From NCBI GenBank assembly GCA_946478775.1, contig CAMLDR010000119.1:1-13235 (forward strand): 13,235 nucleotides of DNA, in the 5' to 3' direction. Shown one piece after another: positions 1-7,277 of the stretch; the first letter of the stretch is position 1, and every line of letters starts with the position of its first letter. This DNA comes from an uncultured Flavobacteriales bacterium. Its GTDB lineage: Bacteria > Bacteroidota > Bacteroidia > Flavobacteriales > Crocinitomicaceae. Below the pieces are notes generated by a model. The model was not told the DNA's origin. It worked only from the letters and a program-made list of their open reading frames with translations, and did no database searches. The position numbers and the translations under genes are program-made.

Positions 1-2223
1 TGGAATTTCAAAATAAACCATTTGATTGGGGTTCACGATCCACTGCTGGTATTGCGGATTCCAAACGTTCGACATTTGGTTGGAAATGTTTTGCAGACGT
101 TCGCGGCTCTTTTTGGTTGTCAGGATCAAAGTGGTGGCAAATTGGGCAGATCTGATCCGTCCGATTCCCTGTTTTGTTTTTACAGCGTATTGTCCTACGG
201 AGACACCGTTCGTGTCCCATCCATACCAACTGTGATTGGCAGTAAGGGTCAAATTGATGAACTCATTCGGGTTAATGACCATGCGCATATTCAAATCGCC
301 CCAATTCATGGTGTCTTTGAAAATGTCGTAATCGGTACTCAAAAAGAAGTTGTCGATTAAACGGACTTTTTTGAAGCCGGTAATCGTGTCTTTTGCGCTC
401 TTTTGCTTCAGTTCAAAGGTGTTATTCAGGCCGAATATGATTCTTCCGGAAGATTGAGTCAGGAATTCTGAATAGAGGCTTCGCTCAAATTTACTGTAGC
501 GAATTTCGGTGGCTGTATCATTGATTATATCGGTATAGCTTTCAATTCCCTGTTGAATGGCAGGTGCGTAATTGAAAGAGACAGTCGGAGTCATTACATG
601 TCGGAGCAGGGTCTTGCGTTTCCCTACAAACCGGTAATAGGAGTAGAAATTACTAGTTAGTGAAACACTCGAATTGAATGAATGACTGAATCCCCCAACG
701 CCAACAGTGTCGATTAGAACGGCATCTGCGAAATTGCTGGTGTCAACAGCAGTTTTTACAACCGACTGAAAGTTGTAGACTTGTCTGTAGGTCGCCGAAG
801 GTGTAATTCGGACCGTGTTTTTGAGCATGCTGAAGGTAGCCTGGACATTGAAGTTTTGAGTGATCCCGTTCCTGAAATTCTGCCCGATGCTGTCGAAATG
901 CCCGTTTTTCAAATACGAATCCTTGAAAGAAGAACGGTTCTGGATTTCATTGGCATAACTGATCCCGACGAGTTTATTGACCCTTTTGAACGGAAAAATC
1001 CGGTTGGTGGTCTGGAAGTTGAAAATAGGAGAGGTGAGGTCAATGATCCGCGTTTGGGAATTTTGTCTCAGGCTCAGCTTCAGGTCTGCAGAAATAGGCA
1101 AAGAACCAAAACGTTTTCCCAAACGGATATCCGAGTTGAGGGTGTTGTTGAAATACTGCGGATTATTTTGCTGATTTAAAGTCTGCTTATTGGTAGAGTT
1201 GGAGTTGTAATTGACATTTGCCGTAAATGACCAGTTCGGATTCAGCTTCGGGTCCTGGTTGTGTGTCCAGCGAATGGTGGTGGTACTGAAAACCGTTGAA
1301 TCCGGATAACCGTATCGGAAACGGGTGTATCCCAGGTCAAAATTCCCGTTGTATTTGTACCGGGTAGCATATTCCGAGTAGTTTCTGAAACCAAAACTTC
1401 CGCGGGTATATCCGGTAGCATAAACAATTGTTTGAAAACGTTCCGAAATAGGAATGTAATATCCCAAATCCAGGAATCCCATACCGTATGCGGAAACGAT
1501 CGAGTATTGCGGCATGATGAAGCCGCTTTGTCTTTCTTTTTTCTTCTTCAATGGTATCATAGCAAAAGGAAGCCCGAGCGGAGTAGGAACACCCATGACC
1601 CATAAATTGACGGGTCCGGAAACAATGCGTTTATCGGGAACCATCACGGCTTTTGAAAGTGCGAAATGGTAATGAGGCTCTTCCAGGTTGCAGGTAGTGA
1701 ATTTACCATGTACAAAATGAACATCCTCATTCGGGTGGCGTTTTGCCCTTTCCATCGTTAGGTAATATTCATCCTGTTTAATGGCGGCCTCCTGGATATA
1801 TCCTTTCTCCGTTTCAAAGTTGTAGCGGATCGATGCAGCCTTCAGCGTGTCGCCATTTTCAATAAATAGCGGCTTTCCGACCTTTCTTCCCAGTGAGTCT
1901 TCAATAAATGTGGCCAGAACCTCGTTTTTATTGAGGTCAATCAAGATGTACTCCGCCGACATATCCACGCCTTCGTAATTCAATTTGGCTTCCCCGTACA
2001 AATGGACTTGCTTCTTTTTTAGGTCCGAATAAATGGAATCCCTTGCAGAATAAGTGATAATCGATTTAAAATCCGTGTTGTTGACGTAGACCTTGCGTGT
2101 TTTTGTAGTATCAGCCAGGCCTCCCTGGCCAAAAGCAAAAGAAGCGGAAAGACAGATAAGCACGCAGGATACGGTCCTGATTGCAGCAGAAAAAATAAAG
2201 AAGGAGCCTTTTTTTGTTTTCAA
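1..2223 (-). CDS. lptD: LPS-assembly outer-membrane protein LptD (OstA family), C-terminus cut by window edge
   Basis: The reading frame is open from the left edge to 2223, giving the first 741 residues. LptD is the outer-membrane barrel that inserts lipopolysaccharide into the outer leaflet. Residues 1-33 form a signal peptide: a KTKK basic start, a hydrophobic core and an AFGQ end. Residues about 42-200 match the OstA/LptA-like jelly-roll domain, including LYGEAKL near residue 76. From about 222 onward (a Lys-rich stretch, then SGFIMP and GFLDLGYYIP) the protein reads as alternating aromatic strands of a large barrel. Bacteroidota homologues are usually somewhat longer, so a modest C-terminal part is missing. 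The start chosen is a TTG at 2223-2221, because no ATG precedes the signal peptide and an in-frame GTG at 2274 lies inside a good -7 promoter box. It is divergent from the amidase gene. Family is confident; the start is less so. Confidence 0.88.
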   Translation of the reverse strand, partial: MKTKKGSFFIFSAAIRTVSCVLICLSASFAFGQGGLADTTKTRKVYVNNTDFKSIITYSARDSIYSDLKKKQVHLYGEAKLNYEGVDMSAEYILIDLNKNEVLATFIEDSLGRKVGKPLFIENGDTLKAASIRYNFETEKGYIQEAAIKQDEYYLTMERAKRHPNEDVHFVHGKFTTCNLEEPHYHFALSKAVMVPDKRIVSGPVNLWVMGVPTPLGLPFAMIPLKKKKERQSGFIMPQYSIVSAYGMGFLDLGYYIPISERFQTIVYATGYTRGSFGFRNYSEYATRYKYNGNFDLGYTRFRYGYPDSTVFSTTTIRWTHNQDPKLNPNWSFTANVNYNSNSTNKQTLNQQNNPQYFNNTLNSDIRLGKRFGSLPISADLKLSLRQNSQTRIIDLTSPIFNFQTTNRIFPFKRVNKLVGISYANEIQNRSSFKDSYLKNGHFDSIGQNFRNGITQNFNVQATFSMLKNTVRITPSATYRQVYNFQSVVKTAVDTSNFADAVLIDTVGVGGFSHSFNSSVSLTSNFYSYYRFVGKRKTLLRHVMTPTVSFNYAPAIQQGIESYTDIINDTATEIRYSKFERSLYSEFLTQSSGRIIFGLNNTFELKQKSAKDTITGFKKVRLIDNFFLSTDYDIFKDTMNWGDLNMRMVINPNEFINLTLTANHSWYGWDTNGVSVGQYAVKTKQGIGRIRSAQFATTLILTTKKSRERLQNISNQMSNVWNPQYQQWIVNPNQMVYFEIP

Positions 2224-2273
2224 TGCTTGTGTTAACGGTTTACAACGCCTGGGCTGTAGCTTCAGCGACGGCA

Positions 2274-2281
2274 CAAAGCTA
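2274..2281 (-). promoter_or_regulatory. Candidate -7 box for lptD
   Basis: On the minus strand this reads TAGCTTTG, an exact match to the Bacteroidota -7 consensus TAnnTTTG. It would start transcription near 2268, leaving a leader of about 45 nt before the TTG start of lptD. No convincing TTG -33 element is seen 17-23 nt upstream. A 7-bp inverted repeat (2256-2262 and 2276-2282) overlaps the box. Confidence 0.4.
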
Positions 2282-2384
2282 CGAAAATCCGATGGTTTGA
2301 TTGATTTAAAAAACCGGATTATCCGCAACTTAGCGATTTAAAAAGAATGGGGTTTTACAAAAGTCGTGCTAGAAATGGAGTTTT

Positions 2385-2404
2385 AGGGATTGTAACCCTT
2401 TTTT
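2385..2404 (+). terminator. Small hairpin followed by a T-run in the lptD/amidase divergent intergenic region
   Basis: AGGG at 2385-2388 pairs with CCCT at 2396-2399. Two further A-T pairs lie inside (one bulged A, 2-nt loop), and five T follow. It looks like a weak intrinsic terminator on the plus strand. No plus-strand gene ends here, since the flanking genes diverge. It could therefore be an attenuator in a long amidase leader, the end of a short unannotated transcript, or chance. Confidence 0.25.
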
Positions 2405-2463
2405 CAACATTTTATTATAGATAAGTTTCCGGTTTGGTCTGAAGATTGCTAAATAAACGGTAT

Positions 2464-2471
2464 TACTTTTA
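2464..2471 (+). promoter_or_regulatory. Candidate -7 box for the amidase operon
   Basis: The sequence TACTTTTA differs from TAnnTTTG only at the last base and lies 23 nt before the amidase ATG. The nearest upstream TTG triplets are at spacings outside the usual 17-23 nt, so support is weak. Confidence 0.2.
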
Positions 2472-2494
2472 GTCCGGAATCGATATACCGCAAT

Positions 2495-3631
2495 ATGAAC
2501 CGATTAGAAAACAGTTTGAAACAGATGAGATGGATTGCGATTGCAATTCCGTTTATCCTGCTTTTTGGCTTTCAGGGAAAGGAGCGCCCCATTCAAATTA
2601 AACAGCCCGGAACGATTAAAACAATTGTTATTGATGCAGGTCACGGAGGGAAAGACCCCGGCTGTCACGGTTCGTCTGCTCATGAGAAAAACGTTTGTTT
2701 GGCCATGGCATTGGAATTAGGACGTAAGATCAAAGAAGGCTACCCGGAAATTAAAGTGGTTTTTACCCGGGATAAAGATGTGTTTGTAGAACTGGATGAC
2801 CGCGCTAAGATCGCCAATAAAGCGAATGCGGATTTGTTTATCTGTATTCACGCCAATGCAGCTTCTGCCTCCGCCTACGGAACGGAAACATACGTGCTGG
2901 GGCTCCATAAAACAGATGCTCAGGCAAAGATCGCAGATCGTGAGAATAGTACCATTTACCTGGAGGCAGATAAAGGAGAAAAATACAAAGATTTTGATCT
3001 GTCGCCGGATGCAATTATTGCCAGACAGCTTCAACTTTCTGTTTTCCTGGATCAATCCATCATTTTTGCCGACAAGCTGCAGGATGAATTTAAATCCATC
3101 GGGCGCTACAACAGGGGGGTGAAACAGGCGGGTTTTTTGGTACTTTACAAAACAACCATGCCCAGTGTACTGATTGAGACCGGGTTCCTGACCAATAAAG
3201 AAGAAGAAAAATTCCTGGCGGATCCTGAAGGGCAAGGCAAGATGGCCGGAGCCATGTTTACCGCTTTCGAAAAATACAAAGCAGAATTAGAAGGAGTCGA
3301 TTTCAAAACAAGAGCTAAGCAGGAAGTAATAGAGAATCCTTCTGTTGAAAAAAAGGAGTTGAAAGATAAGGTTGTTTTTCGCATTCAAATTGAGACTTCC
3401 GAAACAAAGATCGCTTCCAATTCAAGCAGGTTTAAAAAACACGAAGTATTTGAATACCAGCAGGATAGACTTTACAAGTACACGGTTGGAGAATTTATCG
3501 GTGATTTCAGTGCTGCCAATACTTACAAGAATGAGCTAAGACAAAAAGAATTTCCGAACGCTTTTGTGGTTGCTTTTCAAAATGGAGAGCGTATTAGTTT
3601 GGAAAAAGCTATTAAATTAGCAGAAAAATAA
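2495..3631 (+). CDS. N-acetylmuramoyl-L-alanine amidase (Amidase_3) with C-terminal SPOR-like region
   Basis: This predicted zinc amidase cleaves the bond between MurNAc and the stem peptide in periplasmic peptidoglycan, acting in cell separation or wall turnover. The 378-residue protein has an N-terminal hydrophobic segment (about 11-26) acting as export signal, then the Amidase_3 domain at about 41-262. The expected metal and catalytic residues are visible: His50 in DAGHGG, Glu64, His119 in CIHANA, and Glu228 in LIETGF. Residues about 293-368 (from VFRIQIE to the C-terminal FPNAFVVAF) read like a degenerate SPOR domain, the kind that binds denuded glycan at the septum. Start ATG 2495 is kept; ATG 2525 would give a shorter and more conventional signal peptide. 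The MCE gene follows after a 5-nt gap, which implies an operon. The amiC-type name is plausible but I do not assign a symbol. Confidence 0.92.
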   Translation: MNRLENSLKQMRWIAIAIPFILLFGFQGKERPIQIKQPGTIKTIVIDAGHGGKDPGCHGSSAHEKNVCLAMALELGRKIKEGYPEIKVVFTRDKDVFVELDDRAKIANKANADLFICIHANAASASAYGTETYVLGLHKTDAQAKIADRENSTIYLEADKGEKYKDFDLSPDAIIARQLQLSVFLDQSIIFADKLQDEFKSIGRYNRGVKQAGFLVLYKTTMPSVLIETGFLTNKEEEKFLADPEGQGKMAGAMFTAFEKYKAELEGVDFKTRAKQEVIENPSVEKKELKDKVVFRIQIETSETKIASNSSRFKKHEVFEYQQDRLYKYTVGEFIGDFSAANTYKNELRQKEFPNAFVVAFQNGERISLEKAIKLAEK

Positions 3632-3636
3632 AAGTT

Positions 3637-4674
3637 TTGAAGATCAAAAAAGAAGTTAAGGCAGGTCTGATTGCAATTGCTGCAATTGGTTTGCTTGTCA
3701 CAGGGATTAATTTTTTGAAAGGGTATTCTTTTTTCGGAGGAGACGCTCAATACACGGCGTACTTTCCGAATGCGGGCGGGCTAACAGCATCTACTTCGGT
3801 TTATGTGAATGGTGTAATTGTCGGAAAGGTTATTTCCGTTGACTACCATCCCCAGGGAGATTCTACTTCAAAAGTGAAGATGGTGTTCACGCTCCAGGAT
3901 GATGATCTGAGGATTCCAAAGACGTCAGTAATCGAAACAGGTTCGGTTGATTTGTTGAATAAAGGCTTGCTGATATTCATGGGAGATGACCTTTCCAAAG
4001 GATATTACTCCGAAAAAGACCATATTCAGGGCCATGTGCAGCTGGATATGTTCGGTCAGCTTAAATCATATGCAAACCCGGTACTTCAAAAAGTTTCTGC
4101 CTTGGTTGTGAATGTGGATAAGACCATTACTTCCCTGAAAGGTTTCTGGGACACTACAGCTACATCAGAGATCAGAGAATCATTGGTGGAATTGAAAATG
4201 ACCTTTAAGAAATTGGGGAACATTGCCAATGATGTAGAAGGATTAGTGGCTACTGAAAAAGTGAAGCTGAGCCGTATCATGAGCAATGTGGAGTCAATCA
4301 CCGGAAACTTAAAGGCTTCGAACGATAAGGTATCCAAGATCCTGGGGAATTTCGAGAAAGTTTCGGACGACCTGGTAACAGCTGACTTCAAAAAGGTAGT
4401 AACGAACGCAAATGCAACAATTGAAAAATTAAATGCTGCAGTTTCTTCCATTGAGTCGGGCCAGGGAACACTGGGTAAATTGCTGAAAGACGAGCAATTG
4501 TATAATGAATTGGTAGAAACCAATAAGAGTCTTCAGAACCTGGTAGAGGATTTGGAGAAACATCCGGAAAGATATATTCACTTCTCTGTATTTGGTGCCA
4601 AAACAAAAGGAGTTCCGATTACCACCGGTGAAGAGAAAAAATTACGTAACTTGTTAGATTCAATCCCTGATTAA
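3637..4674 (+). CDS. MCE/MlaD family lipid-transport protein
   Basis: This is the periplasmic, membrane-anchored substrate-binding subunit of an MCE-type system that moves phospholipid or other lipid between the inner and outer membranes. In the 345 residues there is one N-terminal transmembrane helix (about 8-25), then the MCE domain at about 37-116 (YTAYFPNAGGL, then VYVNGVIVGKV). A long helical region with coiled-coil character follows (about 150-308), carrying the GTLGKLLKDEQLYNEL motif I associate with Bacteroidota members. The start is TTG at 3637: it is directly followed by the canonical KIKKEVKAGL opening, and no ATG is available. The gene sits 5 nt after the amidase stop. No MlaE/MlaF permease or ATPase partner lies in the window, so partners must be encoded elsewhere. 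Confidence 0.9.
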   Translation: MKIKKEVKAGLIAIAAIGLLVTGINFLKGYSFFGGDAQYTAYFPNAGGLTASTSVYVNGVIVGKVISVDYHPQGDSTSKVKMVFTLQDDDLRIPKTSVIETGSVDLLNKGLLIFMGDDLSKGYYSEKDHIQGHVQLDMFGQLKSYANPVLQKVSALVVNVDKTITSLKGFWDTTATSEIRESLVELKMTFKKLGNIANDVEGLVATEKVKLSRIMSNVESITGNLKASNDKVSKILGNFEKVSDDLVTADFKKVVTNANATIEKLNAAVSSIESGQGTLGKLLKDEQLYNELVETNKSLQNLVEDLEKHPERYIHFSVFGAKTKGVPITTGEEKKLRNLLDSIPD

Positions 4675-4683
4675 AAACAATTT

Positions 4684-6015
4684 ATGATTGCTGCGATTAT
4701 TTTTAGTGTATTGCTGATTGTCGGATTCGGATGGTTCGGAGTGAACATCTTAAAAATTCGTTCAAATATTTTACTGGGGAGAGAGGTAAACCGGAAAGAC
4801 AAACCGGGTGAACGCTGGGCTACTATGGCTTTAGTAGCTCTGGGACAAAAGAAAATGTTTAAAAGACCCATTCCTGCAATGCTGCATTTGGGAATTTACG
4901 TAGCTTTTGTCATTACCCAGGTTGAACTGATCGAGATTGTTTACGACGGAATAACAGGTTCTCATCGTGCATTCATGTCTTCTTTGGGAGGATTGTATAC
5001 CCTGGCTATTTCCATTATTGAAGTGCTTTCGGTTGCCGCTTTGATTGCCACCATTGCTTTCCTGGCGCGAAGAAATATCTTAAAACTGCCTCGTTTCCAA
5101 AAACCGGAAATGAAAGGTTTCCCTACATTTGATGCGAACTTGATCCTTTGTATGGAAGTGGTCCTGGTGTTCTGTATTTTCACAATGAATGGTGCCGATG
5201 AAGCGCTGTATCTTCGCGGAGCATCGCATGCATCTGCTGAAGCAGGTTCTTTTGGTTTCGCCATTTCTTCCTGGGTTGGTCCGCATATTTTTGGCGGTTT
5301 CAGCACGGAAACTTTGTATGTTTTGGAACGAATAGGCTGGTGGGGACACTGGTTCATGGTGCTTGCATTCCTGAATTACTTACCGTACTCAAAACACTTT
5401 CACATTTTATTGGCATTTCCGAATACTTATTACTCCAACCTGGAGAAAAAAGGGAAGTTTACCAACATGGAAGCGGTTACCAATGAGGTGAAATTAATGC
5501 TTGATCCTACTGCGGATCCCTATGCTGCACCGGTTGCTGCTGAAGGAACTCCACAACGTTTCGGGGCAAAAGACGTTACCGATCTAAGCTGGAAGAACCT
5601 GATGGATTCCTACACCTGTACCGAGTGCGGACGTTGCACAGCATCCTGTCCTGCAAACATTACCGGTAAGAAATTGTCCCCGCGCAAGATCATGATGGAT
5701 ACACGTGACCGAATGGTGGAGTATGCTGACGGAAAACGTAAGAACGGGAAAGATTACGAAGACGGAAAATCCTTGTTGTTTGATTATATTTCGGAAGAAG
5801 AAATTTGGGCATGTACTTCCTGCAATGCCTGTGTGGAAGCTTGTCCGGTAAACATTGATCCGCTGGAGATTATCGTGGACCTGAGAAGGTATTTGGTAAT
5901 GGAGGAATCCAAAATGCCGGTAGAGTTAACAGGAATGTTGACAAATATCGAGAACAATGGTGCTCCATGGCAGTTTTCTCCGGCAGACAGGGGGAATTGG
6001 ATTCACGAAGATTAA
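4684..6015 (+). CDS. Membrane Fe-S oxidoreductase subunit (HdrE/NarI-like helices plus two 4Fe-4S clusters)
   Basis: This 443-residue protein fuses a membrane part with a cytoplasmic ferredoxin-like part. Hydrophobic segments are seen at about 2-21, 66-84, 100-128, 152-168 and 217-246. Histidines in or next to them (His68, His222, His238, His240) could bind heme as in the NarI/HdrE-type gamma subunits, but this is inferred. The C-terminal part carries two classic 4Fe-4S motifs: Cys312, 315, 318, 322 and Cys377, 380, 383, 387, each followed by Pro. Such proteins pass electrons between the quinone pool and a soluble CCG-domain partner, here the gene at 6483. The physiological donor is not apparent. 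The gene begins 9 nt after the MCE stop, so it is probably cotranscribed with it. Function class is confident; substrate unknown. Confidence 0.88.
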   Translation: MIAAIIFSVLLIVGFGWFGVNILKIRSNILLGREVNRKDKPGERWATMALVALGQKKMFKRPIPAMLHLGIYVAFVITQVELIEIVYDGITGSHRAFMSSLGGLYTLAISIIEVLSVAALIATIAFLARRNILKLPRFQKPEMKGFPTFDANLILCMEVVLVFCIFTMNGADEALYLRGASHASAEAGSFGFAISSWVGPHIFGGFSTETLYVLERIGWWGHWFMVLAFLNYLPYSKHFHILLAFPNTYYSNLEKKGKFTNMEAVTNEVKLMLDPTADPYAAPVAAEGTPQRFGAKDVTDLSWKNLMDSYTCTECGRCTASCPANITGKKLSPRKIMMDTRDRMVEYADGKRKNGKDYEDGKSLLFDYISEEEIWACTSCNACVEACPVNIDPLEIIVDLRRYLVMEESKMPVELTGMLTNIENNGAPWQFSPADRGNWIHED

Positions 6016-6027
6016 AATGAAGTAATA
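6015..6027. repeat. Left copy of imperfect direct repeat flanking the 149-residue gene
   Basis: AAATGAAGTAATA here matches AAATGAGTAATA at 6481-6492 apart from one extra A. The right copy is the real start region of the CCG-domain gene (ATG AGT AAT). The left copy reads ATG AAG TAA, a dead two-codon frame, and its last A is the first base of the inserted gene's ATG. Confidence 0.5.
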
Positions 6028-6476
6028 TGGAAACGCTAAAGCAACTAGTTGTTATAATTGGCGGATTTGCAGGTATTATTGGACTTTTTGTTGGTTTATA
6101 TCAGTATAACCGTCAACAGAAATTTAAGCGTTTGCAAAATTTGAGTTCAGTGTGGCAAAAGTTTATTACAAACGATGACCTTTTGGAATTATATACAATG
6201 CTAGATTCTGGAGACTACACTTCACTAAGTAATTTTTCTACAAGGACAAAATTGAAATTTTTGGCTTTGCTTGAAGAAGTTTCTTTATATGTTGAAGAGT
6301 TTGAAGTGGATAAAGCTCAGGCCGTGTATCTATTTCAATGGCATTTTTATTCAGTATTCAATGACGAGCAAACGAAAGAATCTTTTTGGAATAATATGGG
6401 TGGTATAGAAGAGGCGGAAAAAGATTATTGGAAAAAATCGAAAATATTTGCACAAAGTTGTTATCCGGAAAAATAA
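6027..6476 (+). CDS. Small single-pass membrane protein of unknown function, interposed in the Fe-S gene pair
   Basis: I do not recognise this 149-residue protein with confidence; it faintly resembles small anchored proteins grouped under DUF4760. It has a short N-terminus, one strongly hydrophobic helix at about 7-25 (GGFAGIIGLFVGLY), then a basic stretch (NRQQKFKR) consistent with a cytoplasmic C-terminal domain. The remainder is predicted helical and rich in aromatic and acidic residues (SSVWQKF, LEEVSLYVEEFEVD, FQWHFYSVF). There are no cysteines in a metal motif and no catalytic signature. By hand count its DNA is about one third G+C, against roughly 42-48% in sampled lines of the next gene, and its codon choice is visibly AT-biased. 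It lies 11 nt after one Fe-S gene and 6 nt before its partner, so it should be cotranscribed. The base composition and flanking direct repeat suggest acquisition by insertion. Confidence 0.7.
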   Translation: METLKQLVVIIGGFAGIIGLFVGLYQYNRQQKFKRLQNLSSVWQKFITNDDLLELYTMLDSGDYTSLSNFSTRTKLKFLALLEEVSLYVEEFEVDKAQAVYLFQWHFYSVFNDEQTKESFWNNMGGIEEAEKDYWKKSKIFAQSCYPEK

Positions 6477-6480
6477 TTGG

Positions 6481-6492
6481 AAATGAGTAATA
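6481..6492. repeat. Right copy of imperfect direct repeat flanking the 149-residue gene
   Basis: AAATGAGTAATA contains the ATG (6483) of the CCG-domain protein. It is matched at 6015-6027 with a single-base insertion, so the small gene lies between two copies of the same start-region sequence. Confidence 0.5.
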
Positions 6493-7277
6493 CGCTACAC
6501 GTACCAACAATGGCCGAAATGATGGCACAGGGACAAACCCCCGATATTTTGTTTTGGGTTGGTTGTTCAGGTAGTTTTGACGACAGGGCTAAAAAGATTA
6601 CCAAAGCATTGGTTCGCATTTTGAACGAGTGTAAAGTAAATTTTGCCGTTTTGGGAGCAGAAGAATCCTGCACTGGAGATCCGGCAAAACGTGCTGGGAA
6701 TGAGTTTACATTCCAGATGCAGGCCATGATGAATATCCAGGTGCTGGACGGTTACGAAGTAAAGAAAATCGTGACGGCTTGTCCGCATTGCTTCAATACT
6801 TTAAAGAACGAATACCCGGAATTGGGTGGAAAATACGAAGTCATTCACCACACGCAACTGATCCAGGAATTAATCAATTCCGGAAAGTTGTCTTTGAAAG
6901 GTGGCGGGATGTTCAAAGGAAAGAAAATTACTTTCCACGATCCGTGCTACTTAGGCAGGGGAAATGATATCTACGAAGCACCAAGAGAACTGATCGAAAA
7001 GCTGGATGCTGAATTAGTAGAGATGAAACGCTGTAAAACCAATGGCTTGTGCTGTGGTGCCGGCGGCGCTCAAATGTTCAAAGAAGCGGAGAAAGGAAAC
7101 AAGGAAGTGAACGTGGAGCGCACGGAAGATGCCCTGGAAACTCAGGCTACGATTATTGCTACCGGTTGTCCTTTTTGCAATACCATGATGACGGATGGAG
7201 TGAAGAACTTCAACAAGGAACACGAGATCCAGGTCCTGGATGTAGCAGAGTTAATTGCAAATGCCGCTGAATTATGA
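6483..7277 (+). CDS. Soluble (Fe-S)-binding protein with two cysteine-rich CCG-type domains (HdrD/GlpC-like)
   Basis: This 264-residue protein is the likely soluble partner of the membrane Fe-S subunit, like the C-terminal half of HdrD, GlpC or DsrK. Two Cys-rich domains are visible. The first has Cys28 (VGCSG), Cys63 in SCTGDPAKR, and Cys100/103 in CPHC. The second has Cys155 in HDPCYLG, Cys184, the pair Cys190/191 in CCGAGG, and Cys229/232 in CPFC. In the first domain the usual CCG is Ser-Cys-Thr-Gly, which I believe is usual for this subfamily. Such domains bind a noncubane 4Fe-4S or similar redox cofactor. The start is the ATG at 6483 rather than the TTG at 6477, because it opens MSNT and lies in the duplicated start region. 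Its 3' end overlaps the next gene by 4 nt (ATGA), a sign of translational coupling. Confidence 0.87.
   Translation: MSNTLHVPTMAEMMAQGQTPDILFWVGCSGSFDDRAKKITKALVRILNECKVNFAVLGAEESCTGDPAKRAGNEFTFQMQAMMNIQVLDGYEVKKIVTACPHCFNTLKNEYPELGGKYEVIHHTQLIQELINSGKLSLKGGGMFKGKKITFHDPCYLGRGNDIYEAPRELIEKLDAELVEMKRCKTNGLCCGAGGAQMFKEAEKGNKEVNVERTEDALETQATIIATGCPFCNTMMTDGVKNFNKEHEIQVLDVAELIANAAEL

Noticed and set aside
781..1179. 132-residue plus-strand reading frame
   Set aside because: It lies entirely antisense to the lptD barrel, its translation has no recognisable domain, and the minus-strand frame is open and family-like throughout.
2093..2341. 82-residue plus-strand reading frame
   Set aside because: It covers the lptD signal-peptide region and promoter in antisense; low-complexity translation and no start context.
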